Assembly: GCA_002309305.1 (NCBI GenBank)
Contig: DBWR01000051.1
Span: forward strand, 3,796 to 36,665
Direction: 5' to 3'
Length of the DNA: 32,870 nucleotides
From: Treponema sp. UBA1233
Lineage (GTDB): Bacteria > Spirochaetota > Spirochaetia > Treponematales > Treponemataceae
The position numbers and the translations under genes are program-made. Position 1 is the first letter of the stretch, and every line of letters begins with the position of its first letter. A model generated the notes under the pieces. It had not been told where the DNA came from and made no database searches. It saw nothing but the letters and a program-made list of their open reading frames with translations. Positions 22,649 to 30,359 of the stretch are shown piece after piece.

Positions 22649-22709
22649 TTCAACTTTCCTCATCAATTTTCAACTTTCTCTTGACATAAGGGCTTCAATA
22701 GGGTAACCT
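22649..22709 (+). promoter_or_regulatory. Promoter of the first potD with an upstream direct repeat
   Basis: A perfect TTGACA (22681-22686) is followed after 17 bases by only a poor -10 (TAACCT, 22704-22709). Just upstream, TTCAACTTTC occurs twice (22649-22658 and 22669-22678), 20 bases apart, ending 2 bases before the -35 box. This is a usual place for activator sites. Inference. Confidence 0.4.
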
Positions 22710-22788
22710 CACATTTATTCGTACATATTTGGTGCTTTCCAGACGGACGGCCCAAAACCTTAGTTTTTTAGGTCAGGAGGATACTTTA

Positions 22789-23841
22789 ATGAAGAAAAGT
22801 ATCACCACAGTTTTTGTTGCTACTGCCCTTGCTGCAGTAATGGGTCTTGCCTCTTGTGCAAAAGATAACGGCAGGACATTGTACCTCTACAACTGGACAT
22901 ACTACACTCCGGATGAAGTACTGCGGGATTTTGAAAAGGAATTCAACTGTACTGTAAAGGTAGACAGCTATGCTTCCAACGAAGAGATGTACTCAAAGCT
23001 TCGTGCCGGTGCAAAGGGGTATGACATTGTAGTTCCGTCACAGGATTATGTTTCAATCATGATCGGTCAGGATATGTTCCAGGAAATTGATCAGTCAAAG
23101 TTCACCAACAGGGCAAACATCAATCCCCTCGTTTTGGAAAAGGCAACTTATGATCCAACCATGAAGTATGCTGTTCCGTATTATTTTGGAGCAGCCGGTG
23201 TTCTTGTAAATAAAACAAAGGTTCCTGGTGGAAACTATGCACGCGACTGGAGCATTTTTGAAGACTCTCAGTTTGCGGGACATGCCACAATGATGGACGA
23301 CATGCGTGAGGTTATGGGAGACGCTCTTGCCCACCTCGGTTATAACGTAAACAGCCTTTCAGATGCAGAACTTGATGCGGCCACTAAACTGATTCAGGAA
23401 AAATGGAAGCCAAATCTTGTAAAATTCGATGCTGAAGGATTCGGAAAATCATTTGCCTCAGGAGATTTCTGGCTGTGCCACGGTTATGCAGAAGTAGTCT
23501 ATGGCGAAGTTCCGGAAGACAAATGGGATGAAACAATCGACTTCTTCATTCCTCAGGAAGGTGGAGCCGCTTATCTGGACAGCATGTGCATACTCAAGGG
23601 ATCCAAGCATGCTGAACTTGCAAATGAATTCATCAACTACATTCATCGCCCGGAAGTCTATGCAAAATTCCTTGATGCATTCAACTTCCCGTGCTTTGTA
23701 AACATGAAGGCAGAACCTTACATGCAGAACAAGCCGATGTACAAGGCAAACGAAATGGACAACTGCACTCTCAAGATTGATCTTGGTGAGGGCTTGGATA
23801 AATACAACGAAAGGTGGCAGGACATCCGTTTTGCCGACTAA
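22789..23841 (+). CDS. potD: PotD-type polyamine ABC transporter substrate-binding lipoprotein, copy 1
   Basis: A 350-residue predicted lipoprotein; the ATG at 22789 has GGAGG 7 bases upstream and fits the signal peptide better than an upstream in-frame TTG. The signal MKKSITTVFVATALAAVMG ends in LASC (residues about 20-23). The mature part begins with the family phrase TLYLYNWTYYTPDEVLRDFE, then EEMYSKLRAGAKGYDIVVPS, and ends with the hinge and C-terminal lobe of PotD/PotF proteins. It would deliver putrescine or spermidine to a permease. No potA, potB or potC gene is in the window, so the permease must be encoded elsewhere. A second, clearly related copy follows. Substrate specificity between polyamines cannot be read from the sequence. 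Confidence 0.9.
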   Translation: MKKSITTVFVATALAAVMGLASCAKDNGRTLYLYNWTYYTPDEVLRDFEKEFNCTVKVDSYASNEEMYSKLRAGAKGYDIVVPSQDYVSIMIGQDMFQEIDQSKFTNRANINPLVLEKATYDPTMKYAVPYYFGAAGVLVNKTKVPGGNYARDWSIFEDSQFAGHATMMDDMREVMGDALAHLGYNVNSLSDAELDAATKLIQEKWKPNLVKFDAEGFGKSFASGDFWLCHGYAEVVYGEVPEDKWDETIDFFIPQEGGAAYLDSMCILKGSKHAELANEFINYIHRPEVYAKFLDAFNFPCFVNMKAEPYMQNKPMYKANEMDNCTLKIDLGEGLDKYNERWQDIRFAD

Positions 23842-23890
23842 GACGTACCGTTAATCTTCGTCGAAGCTCTGTACGGTGCAACAGTCTAAA

Positions 23891-23916
23891 GGAGGTTTCT
23901 CTTATGGGAAGCCTCC
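23891..23916 (+). promoter_or_regulatory. 11-bp hairpin between the two potD genes that hides a Shine-Dalgarno sequence
   Basis: GGAGGTTTCTC (23891-23901) pairs with GGGAAGCCTCC (23906-23916) across a TTAT loop; all 11 pairs form if two G-U pairs are allowed. It is not followed by a T tract, so it is not a standard terminator. The 5' arm is the GGAGG of the small ORF and the loop carries its ATG. Confidence 0.7.
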
Positions 23917-23933
23917 CAAATATTGGGGTATAA
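23904..23933 (+). CDS. Possible 9-codon leader ORF (MGSLPNIGV)
   Basis: ATG at 23904 is preceded by AAAGGAGG (23888-23895) at 8-base spacing, one of the best ribosome binding sites in the window, and is followed by eight sense codons and TAA (23931-23933). The ORF begins in the loop of the hairpin and reads through its 3' arm, so ribosome entry and hairpin folding exclude each other. It ends 33 bases before the second potD start. Whether it is translated is unknown; chance is possible. Confidence 0.4.
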   Translation: MGSLPNIGV

Positions 23934-23966
23934 CCACACAAAAAAACACACTTAGGAGTATTCAAA

Positions 23967-25016
23967 TTGAAACGCTTCAACAAAATCATCTTAGGCCTTC
24001 TTTGTGCCGCTTCTTTATTCACTTTCTTTTCTTGTTCAAAAAAAGACGAACGCATCCTTTACCTTTACAACTGGACTTATTACACACCGGAAGAAGTAGT
24101 TGAATCATTTGAAAAGGAATTCAACTGCAAGGTAAAACTCGACAGCTATTCAACATGCGACGAAATGTACGCAAAGCTTAGGGCCGGTGCAAAGGGCTAT
24201 GACATCGTAATTCCTTCCAACGATTTTGTTTCCATAATGATCAAGCAGGGCATGGTTCAGGAAATCGACCAGAGCAAATTCACCAACCGAAGTAAAATCA
24301 ATCCGACCATTCTGGAAAAGGCCGACTATGACCCGGACATGAAATATGCGGTTCCATACGCACTCAGCGCCACAGGTATAATGGTAAACAAGACAAAGGT
24401 TACAAATCCAAACTATTCCCGTGATTACGATATTTTTGAAGATCCACAGTTTGCGGGAAAGGCAACGATGATGGATGAAATGCGTGAAGTAATCGGCTGT
24501 GCACTGCTTTATCAGGGCAAGGACATGAACAGCACTTCCGATTCAGATTTGAATGCCGCCTTTGATTTGATTTCAAACAAATGGAAGCCCAATCTTGCAA
24601 AATTTGATGCTGAAGGATTCGGAAAGTCTTTTGCCAACGGTGATTTCTGGTTGTGTCAGGGATATCCTGAGATTGTGTTTGGCGAAGTTGACAAGAGCCG
24701 TTGGGAAGAAACAATTGATTTCTTTATTCCGGAAGAGGGAGGTCCCGCTACATTGGACAGCATGGTCATCCTCAAGGACGCACCTCACCCCGAACTGGCA
24801 AATGAATTCATCAACTACATCCACCGTCCTGAGAACTATGCAATCTTTATTGATGAATTCCATTACCCATGTGTTGTCAATCTTGAGGCACTTCAGTACA
24901 CCACAGAGCCGTCAATGTATGATGCACAGCAGGCTTACAATTGTACGCTAAAGCTTGATCTTGGAGATGACCTGGACAAGGTTCACGACATCTGGCAGAA
25001 AATCAGGTTCAACTAA
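23967..25016 (+). CDS. potD: PotD-type polyamine ABC transporter substrate-binding lipoprotein, copy 2
   Basis: A 349-residue paralogue of the preceding protein. It starts with TTG at 23967, with AGGAG 8 bases upstream. The signal MKRFNKIILGLLCAASLF ends in FFSC, a loose spirochaetal lipobox. Much of the mature part is the same as copy 1 (YLYNWTYYTPEEVVESFEKE; AKLRAGAKGYDIVIPSNDFV; KWKPNLAKFDAEGFGKSFAN), with differences concentrated in the region that would line the ligand cleft (ALSATGIMVNKTKV against YFGAAGVLVNKTKV). This suggests an older tandem duplication with possible change of ligand preference. It ends 4 bases before the stop of the convergent proC gene, with no obvious terminator between. 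Family call is confident, ligand is not. Confidence 0.9.
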   Translation: MKRFNKIILGLLCAASLFTFFSCSKKDERILYLYNWTYYTPEEVVESFEKEFNCKVKLDSYSTCDEMYAKLRAGAKGYDIVIPSNDFVSIMIKQGMVQEIDQSKFTNRSKINPTILEKADYDPDMKYAVPYALSATGIMVNKTKVTNPNYSRDYDIFEDPQFAGKATMMDEMREVIGCALLYQGKDMNSTSDSDLNAAFDLISNKWKPNLAKFDAEGFGKSFANGDFWLCQGYPEIVFGEVDKSRWEETIDFFIPEEGGPATLDSMVILKDAPHPELANEFINYIHRPENYAIFIDEFHYPCVVNLEALQYTTEPSMYDAQQAYNCTLKLDLGDDLDKVHDIWQKIRFN

Positions 25017-25020
25017 AATC

Positions 25021-25869
25021 TTATTTGCGGCCCAGCTCAACCGACTTGTTGTAGGCGGCTGTGGCTGCATCGATTACCGCACCACGGAAATTGTGTTTTT
25101 CCAGGGCGATTACACCTTCGATTGTGGTGCCTGCCGGTGAACATACTGCATCCTTGAGCTCACTGATGGAACGATCGTCTTCCAATGCCATGGTTGCCGC
25201 TCCACGCAGAGTTTGAGCCGCATATACATAAGCCTGGGCTCTTGGCATGCCAAAACGTACCGCCGCATCCGCCAGTGCCTCGATGAACAGAAATGCGTAT
25301 GCAGGTCCTGAACCACTTACAGCCGTCACTCCATCCATAAGTTTTTCAGAAACAACCTCCGCCTTACCGCATGCATTAAGAAAAGCCTTAACAGTTTCCG
25401 TCTCATCATTTGAAGCATCCGCACTCGGACTGATTGCTATCATCGCTTCTCCTACCGTGGCAGGAAGATTCGGCATTATCCTGATGATGTGGGGCATTAC
25501 AAAATCCCCGTTTGGTGCAGATAAACCGCTGTCATTCAAGGCAGACTGAAGTGTTGCGATGGAAACACCCGCCGCCATGGAAACAAGCACCTTGCCTTCT
25601 GTCAGCACAGGCTTTATTTCCTGCAGGACTGCCTTTACATACATGGGTTTTACAGCAAGAAATACAATGTCGCTGGAAGTTACAATTTCTGAATTTGTCT
25701 TGAGTACGTTGAGTCCGTGTGTTCTGGCAAAATCTGTGGCCTTGGAAAAATCTGCGTCGGTTACAAAGATATTTGCAGGGGTAAACTTTTTGGAAATCCC
25801 TTCCATCAAGGCACCACCCATCATTCCGGCACCAATGCAGCCGATTTTTATCTCGTTCAAGTCTTTCAT
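25021..25869 (-). CDS. proC: Pyrroline-5-carboxylate reductase
   Basis: A 282-residue enzyme that reduces 1-pyrroline-5-carboxylate to proline, the last step of the pathway. The N-terminal nucleotide-binding motif is GCIGAGMMGGALMEG, and the C-terminal dimer/active-site signature DGVTAVSGSGPAYAFLFIEA is intact. The length is normal. The ATG is preceded by GGAGG at a 6-base spacing. It is the last gene of the proA-proB-proC run, 35 bases after proB. All three committed proline genes are therefore in one operon. Confidence 0.95.
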   Translation of the reverse strand: MKDLNEIKIGCIGAGMMGGALMEGISKKFTPANIFVTDADFSKATDFARTHGLNVLKTNSEIVTSSDIVFLAVKPMYVKAVLQEIKPVLTEGKVLVSMAAGVSIATLQSALNDSGLSAPNGDFVMPHIIRIMPNLPATVGEAMIAISPSADASNDETETVKAFLNACGKAEVVSEKLMDGVTAVSGSGPAYAFLFIEALADAAVRFGMPRAQAYVYAAQTLRGAATMALEDDRSISELKDAVCSPAGTTIEGVIALEKHNFRGAVIDAATAAYNKSVELGRK

Positions 25870-25904
25870 ATTATTCCTCCCATATCGTTATTCTTTTAAT
25901 GTCG

Positions 25905-26720
25905 TCAATGCGGATTTGTGCTGGATTCACTTGTTAAAAACAGGGTCCCCTTTTTGCTTCCGTCCATGAGGGATGCAAGTGGCTTTTCATTTTTGCTGTT
26001 TGCAAGAATCATCGGGATGCCGTGTGAGGTTACTTTTTCCGCAGCCTGAATCTTTGTCTTGATTCCTCCGGTTCCGAAGCTGTTTGTCTTTCCGATTGTG
26101 ATGGATTCAAGAAGCTCCGGAATGTCCCTTACTTCCTCCACCAGCTTAGCATCGGGGTTTGTCTTGGGGTTGTCCGTGTAAACTCCGTCTATGTCGCTAA
26201 AGAGGATGAGGAGATCGGCACTCCACAAGATGGCGGTTAGGGCAGAAAGGTTGTCGTTGTCGCCAATGCTGTTTTCTTCAAATGAAACGCTGTCGTTTTC
26301 GTTGATGATAGGAACCACACCTTCGTCCACAAGGGTAAAGAGCGTGTTCCTCATGTTGAGCGTGTGGTGGTAGTCTTCAAAATCTTCCTTGATGAACAAA
26401 AGCTGGGCCACATGCACGTTCTGTTTTGCAAACGCCGCCCTCCACTTGTCCATCAGTTCCACCTGACCTATGGCACAGAGGGCCTGCCTGTAGTGCATGT
26501 CCTTTTTGTGCGCCCATCCGTCAATGGCAGAAAGTCCCGCAACCTGGGCTCCTGACGAAACGATTATTATCTGCTTGCCCTGAGAAATAAGCCTTGAACA
26601 GCTTACGGCAAGGGTATTTAAAAAATCTATGTTGATTGTACCGTCTTCTTTGGCAAGGGAATTGCTTCCGAACTTTACCACTATCTTTTTTGCGTTCTGT
26701 ATGGTTTCCTGAACTGTCAT
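25905..26720 (-). CDS. proB: Glutamate 5-kinase, short form without PUA domain
   Basis: A 271-residue enzyme that phosphorylates glutamate to gamma-glutamyl phosphate. The amino-acid-kinase core is complete: IVVKFGSNSL at the N-terminus, IIVSSGAQVAG, PIINENDSVSFEE...GDNDNLSA, and the C-terminal TGGIKTKIQAAE. The C-terminal PUA domain found in E. coli ProB (about 367 residues) is missing, as in some other bacteria. Its ATG overlaps the proA stop codon (ATGA at 26717-26720), so translation is coupled. The gene order proA-proB is reversed from the usual proB-proA. Confidence 0.95.
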   Translation of the reverse strand: MTVQETIQNAKKIVVKFGSNSLAKEDGTINIDFLNTLAVSCSRLISQGKQIIIVSSGAQVAGLSAIDGWAHKKDMHYRQALCAIGQVELMDKWRAAFAKQNVHVAQLLFIKEDFEDYHHTLNMRNTLFTLVDEGVVPIINENDSVSFEENSIGDNDNLSALTAILWSADLLILFSDIDGVYTDNPKTNPDAKLVEEVRDIPELLESITIGKTNSFGTGGIKTKIQAAEKVTSHGIPMILANSKNEKPLASLMDGSKKGTLFLTSESSTNPH

Positions 26721-27979
26721 CGTATCTGTCCGTCCCCGTCAATCAAGAATTTTGTCGTGGTCAAAGCCGTTACACCCATGGGACCGCGTATATGAAGCTT
26801 TTGCGTACTTATTCCAAGTTCTGCTCCAAAACCGAATTCTCCGCCATCAGTAAAACGTGTGCTTGCGTTTACATAAACACATGCCGCATCAACCTGCTTC
26901 TGGAATTTCCTTGCGGTTGCACGGTTGTTCGTGATGATGCATTCGCTGTGCTTTGTGTTGTGGGTGTTGATGTGCTGGATCGCCTCGTCAACAGAAGAAA
27001 CTGTCTTTACTGCGATGATGTAGTCAAGGAACTCGTAACCAAAATCGCTTTCCTGTGCCTCAACAAGCTTGTCGGATGGAACAATGCCCTGTAAGATTGC
27101 ATGGCTTTCCTTGTCTGCCTTTACAAGAACCTTGCCGTCAAACTCACGTGCCATCAACGGAAGGAAGTCCTTTGCCACCGAGCGGTTTACAAGAATCGTT
27201 TCTATGGCATTGCACACGCCTGGCCTCTGCATTTTTGCATTCTTTGCAATTTTGGCAGCCATCTCCAAATCCCCGTCTGAATCCACATAAAGGTGACACA
27301 CGCCTGCTCCAGTTTCGATTACCGGGATATGGGCGTTTTGAACCACAGCATTTATGAGCTTTGAGCCGCCACGTGGAAGAACAACATCGATGAGGCCCAC
27401 TGCATTCAATATCTGGTCCACATCGGAATGGTCCGTGCTCTGACACAGGTGAATCGCAGAAGGAACCCCGTCATCACCGGCATCCTTTAATCCCTGAACA
27501 ATGGCCTTTGTAATCGCGTTGTTTGAATTGATTGCAGAAGATGAACCCCTGAGCAGAATTGCGTTTCCACTCTTGTATGCCAATGCAAAAGCGTCCACCG
27601 TAACATTCGGGCGGCTTTCGTAGATTATGGCGACAACACCAAGAGGAACACGAGTCTGCCTTATGGTCATTCCTGCGGGAGTGGTCCAGCCAGCGACATC
27701 CTTTCCGATGGGATCTTCCTGCATGATTATTGTCTTTAAGCCTGCTATCATGGAAGCGATTTTTTTGTCATCAAGAGAAAGGCGGTCTATCAGGGATTCC
27801 GTCATTCCAGATGCGCGTGCTTTTTCCACATCGATTGCATTTGCCTTTAAAATTTCAGCTTTATTTTTTTCGATTGAATCTGATACAGCTTGAAGTGCGT
27901 GATTTTTTTTAATTGCATCGTGAAGGGCCAAAACTTCGGCTCCCTTTTTTAATTCCATGCAAATTGAATTAATGTCCAT
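26717..27979 (-). CDS. proA: Glutamate-5-semialdehyde dehydrogenase (gamma-glutamyl phosphate reductase)
   Basis: A 420-residue NADPH enzyme that reduces gamma-glutamyl phosphate to the semialdehyde. The aldehyde-dehydrogenase signature is complete, with the catalytic C256 in KMQRPGVCNAIET, and the phrases PLGVVAIIYESRPNVT and GNAILLRGSSSA are typical. The ATG has GGAGG 8 bases upstream. It starts 43 bases after the unknown 180-residue gene and could share its transcript; a weak separate promoter is possible (TTGGCA at 28032-28037, TATACC at 28007-28012, 19-base spacer). Confidence 0.96.
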   Translation of the reverse strand: MDINSICMELKKGAEVLALHDAIKKNHALQAVSDSIEKNKAEILKANAIDVEKARASGMTESLIDRLSLDDKKIASMIAGLKTIIMQEDPIGKDVAGWTTPAGMTIRQTRVPLGVVAIIYESRPNVTVDAFALAYKSGNAILLRGSSSAINSNNAITKAIVQGLKDAGDDGVPSAIHLCQSTDHSDVDQILNAVGLIDVVLPRGGSKLINAVVQNAHIPVIETGAGVCHLYVDSDGDLEMAAKIAKNAKMQRPGVCNAIETILVNRSVAKDFLPLMAREFDGKVLVKADKESHAILQGIVPSDKLVEAQESDFGYEFLDYIIAVKTVSSVDEAIQHINTHNTKHSECIITNNRATARKFQKQVDAACVYVNASTRFTDGGEFGFGAELGISTQKLHIRGPMGVTALTTTKFLIDGDGQIR

Positions 27980-28022
27980 GAGCGTGGCCTCCAGAGTGAT
28001 TTACAGGGTATAAATCCGTGTT

Positions 28023-28565
28023 TTAATAGTTTGCCAAAAAATACATTCCCAAAAGAATTGCAATTCGAGTTTTATCTTCCGACCAAGAAACGTCAGTTGG
28101 CAATGACTTTATGTACCACCAGAAGATTCCAAATTCCGGGTCTATCCTGAGTGCGTATTCGTCAAAGTCTTTTGTTTTGGTCTGACTGCCGAACATGAGG
28201 TAGACAACCGTATCGACAATCTCAAGGAATGATTTATAAGAAGCAACATAAGATTTGTCCTGCATCAGCTTTTCAAATTCCTGCAGATGATACAAAACCT
28301 GTGCCTTTAATTCTTCGTCTGATTTTTCCACCCAAGTTTTTTGAATCAATAGAACCAAATTGTTGTTGAAACTTGAAATCAATTTATCTTCGGCAGAATC
28401 CCTGGCATCTGCAATAAGAGTAAATGCATCATCACTCGCGTTAAAAGCCTTGGAAACCAAAACACCGCTTTCTTTGACCTTGGCAATATCGTCAGCGGAA
28501 AGTAAAACATCCAATGCTTCCAACGATTTTTTATCCAGGAATTCATTAATCAATTCATTGCTCAT
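28023..28565 (-). CDS. Hypothetical protein, acidic and helical
   Basis: A 180-residue protein if read from the ATG at 28565; an in-frame TTG at 28592 would add nine residues but lies within the promoter. It is acidic and mostly helical, without membrane segments or signal peptide (ELINEFLDKKSLEALDVLLS; LVLLIQKTWVEKSDEELKAQ). The C-terminal part has a cluster of aromatic residues (FGIFWWYIKSLP). I recognise no family. A good promoter has its -10 box 8 bases before the ATG and there is no Shine-Dalgarno, so the mRNA is probably leaderless. It lies between the lspA group and proA; no function is proposed. Confidence 0.7.
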   Translation of the reverse strand: MSNELINEFLDKKSLEALDVLLSADDIAKVKESGVLVSKAFNASDDAFTLIADARDSAEDKLISSFNNNLVLLIQKTWVEKSDEELKAQVLYHLQEFEKLMQDKSYVASYKSFLEIVDTVVYLMFGSQTKTKDFDEYALRIDPEFGIFWWYIKSLPTDVSWSEDKTRIAILLGMYFLANY

Positions 28566-28573
28566 AATGAGAT

Positions 28574-28602
28574 ATTCTAGTTTTTTATTCAAAAATTTTC
28601 AA
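28574..28602 (-). promoter_or_regulatory. Promoter giving a probable leaderless transcript of the unknown gene
   Basis: Minus-strand TTGAAA (28597-28602) and TAGAAT (28574-28579) are 17 bases apart, each 5/6 to consensus. Only 8 bases separate the -10 box from the ATG at 28565, so transcription should start at or within 2 bases of it. Confidence 0.65.
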
Positions 28603-28618
28603 GTAGTCGAAAGAATTT

Positions 28619-28993
28619 CTATTCTTCGTCGGGGTCCAGTTTTACAGAATCCGGCATGACAGTCTTGGGTTCTTCCGGCTGAACCTTTGGGGCTTTTGTG
28701 CCACGAGGAAGATATCGTCCCAGAACATGGCTTTCCAGCTTTGATGACAAATTGAATTTGTCGATTACCAAACCGCAAAGTTTTGTAAAAATGACCATTC
28801 CGCCAATCAAACCGCCCAGGAAGCACACGACCACAGCTATGAGGCCGATACTGCTCTGGGGATTAAGCCCTCCCAGCTTGAATAGAAGGAAGGAAACTCC
28901 AACTATCAGAAGGATTATCAGTCCGAAGGTAAGGATGATGTTGAATATTGTAGAAATAATTATGAATAAAATTGTAAATGAATGCTTAGACAT
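28619..28993 (-). CDS. Small two-helix membrane protein, unknown function
   Basis: A 124-residue protein read from the ATG at 28993, which has AAGGAGG (29001-29005 core) 7 bases upstream. Two hydrophobic helices occupy about residues 7-38 and 49-72; the second contains a GGLIGG glycine zipper. The C-terminal 30 residues are polar, rich in Pro, Lys and acidic residues (TKAPKVQPEEPKTVMPDS) and end in DPDEE, presumably cytoplasmic. The start codon overlaps the end of lspA by 8 bases, and its ribosome binding site lies inside the lspA coding region, so it is translationally linked to lspA. I do not recognise the family. Confidence 0.75.
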   Translation of the reverse strand: MSKHSFTILFIIISTIFNIILTFGLIILLIVGVSFLLFKLGGLNPQSSIGLIAVVVCFLGGLIGGMVIFTKLCGLVIDKFNLSSKLESHVLGRYLPRGTKAPKVQPEEPKTVMPDSVKLDPDEE

Positions 28994-29573
28994 TTTTGTT
29001 CCTCCTTGATTTGACTTCATGTACTATAAAGCTCAGTACAAGAATTATGCCGCAGACAACGATGACGGAATCCGCCACATTGAACGTAGGCCATCTCTTG
29101 CTTGGAAAATAAATCGGGAAATAGACGTCGATAAAGTCCACAACACCCTGGGGACGGAAAAATCGGTCAATCAGATTACCGAGGCCTCCACCCATAATGC
29201 CGCAGATTGACCAACGCTGAAGCTTGGTAAAGTCATTGTTGCGGAAATAAACAACAAGAACCAAAAGTATCAGTATCAGGGGAATAAAGGAAAACAGGAT
29301 GGTCCGCAACGACTGTGAAAGCCCCGAGCCAATACTGAATGCCACGGCATTGTTCCTCACATGAATGAACTGAAGGAAACTTCCGATTACCGGAACAACA
29401 GATTCCTCTGCATTGGAAAAAATCGTCGCCTGTGGAATGTTTTTTACGACAAGCTGCTTTGTACCCTGATCCGCAATGATTGTGAGTACCAGCATGATTA
29501 ATGGTATTAGTTTTTGTTTTAGTGGTGTCTTTTGTTTTTCTGCAAGTGTTTTTGTTTTTTGTTCCATACTCAT
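28986..29573 (-). CDS. lspA: Lipoprotein signal peptidase (signal peptidase II)
   Basis: A 195-residue inner-membrane aspartyl protease that cleaves prolipoprotein signal peptides; the window itself encodes at least four lipoproteins. The catalytic aspartates are D146 in GVVDFIDVY and D168 in TFNVADS, matching the known pair; GNLIDRFF precedes them. Four membrane helices are seen, with an extra polar N-terminal stretch of about 20 residues. Start is ATG 29573 or, more likely for a leaderless transcript, ATG 29567: a -10-like TATATT (29574-29579) with a TAGACT (29597-29602) 17 bases upstream ends 6 bases before the second ATG, and no Shine-Dalgarno is present. It lies 6 bases after the Nif3-like gene. 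Confidence 0.95.
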   Translation of the reverse strand: MSMEQKTKTLAEKQKTPLKQKLIPLIMLVLTIIADQGTKQLVVKNIPQATIFSNAEESVVPVIGSFLQFIHVRNNAVAFSIGSGLSQSLRTILFSFIPLILILLVLVVYFRNNDFTKLQRWSICGIMGGGLGNLIDRFFRPQGVVDFIDVYFPIYFPSKRWPTFNVADSVIVVCGIILVLSFIVHEVKSRRNKNV

Positions 29574-29579
29574 AATATA

Positions 29580-30347
29580 CTAAAGTCCTGTATTAAAGTC
29601 TATAAAAATAGTTTTAAGTCCCGTGTCATTTTCAAGTTTTTTTGCCATAAGCTGAACGCCAAAGGTTTCCGTCTGATAATGCCCGCCCTCGATTACAGTC
29701 ATTCCTAGTTCCTTTATTGCATGAAAATCCTGATGCATTACTTCTCCAGTTATAAAGCAGTCGGCACCCTGAGCATAAGCCTGATCAGCATCTTCTGCGG
29801 CCCCTCCGGATATTACGGCAATCTTTTTTACACGCTGTTTCCCAAACGGATAAATGCGGAGGACTTTCTTTTCATCGGGGAACAGTTTTTGAGAGAGCTC
29901 TTCAACAGAAATTTCTTCATCCAAGTCTCCGACGGCACCAAGTTCCATTCCATGCCAGAAACCAAACGGCTTTATATCCTTTAGTCCAAGCTGACGTGCA
30001 ATGCCAAAATTATTTCCCACCTCATGATTTGCGTCAAGGGGAATATGACTTGCATAAAGTGCCAGATCGTTCTGCAAAAATGCCTTTACACGCTGATAAT
30101 GGGTTCCTGTAATTGTCTGGCATCCGCCCCAAAAAAGGCCGTGATGGGTAAAAAGAAGTCCGGCTCCGTTTTGTACCGCAAGTTCCGCCGTGGCAACACA
30201 TGCATCGGTTGCAAACGCCACTTTTGTAATCTGCTTTGAATCAGGTGCGCTGTTTGTAATCTGCACGCCATTGAGTGACGGGTCACGTGTATAAAGTTCC
30301 GGGTGAAGAATCGAATCAAAGTATGAAGCAAGCTCGTTTAACGTCAT
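29580..30347 (-). CDS. Nif3-like / DUF34 dinuclear metal-centre protein
   Basis: A 255-residue protein of the conserved Nif3/YbgI family. It keeps the metal-binding pattern: LLFTHHGLFWGG near residue 66, HIPLDANHEVGNN near residue 103, and VIEGGHYQTE near residue 218. The family forms hexameric rings with two metals per subunit; proposed roles include GTP cyclohydrolase-like and chaperone-like activities, none settled. AAGGA lies 6 bases before the ATG. It starts 12 bases after the membrane hydrolase-like gene and ends 6 bases before lspA, so all three are probably one transcription unit. Confidence 0.92.
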   Translation of the reverse strand: MTLNELASYFDSILHPELYTRDPSLNGVQITNSAPDSKQITKVAFATDACVATAELAVQNGAGLLFTHHGLFWGGCQTITGTHYQRVKAFLQNDLALYASHIPLDANHEVGNNFGIARQLGLKDIKPFGFWHGMELGAVGDLDEEISVEELSQKLFPDEKKVLRIYPFGKQRVKKIAVISGGAAEDADQAYAQGADCFITGEVMHQDFHAIKELGMTVIEGGHYQTETFGVQLMAKKLENDTGLKTIFIDFNTGL

Positions 30348-30359
30348 GACAAATCCTTA

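Noticed and set aside
22729..22788. Upstream start for the first PotD
   Set aside because: It would place 20 polar residues before the signal peptide and has no ribosome site; GGAGG precedes the ATG at 22789.
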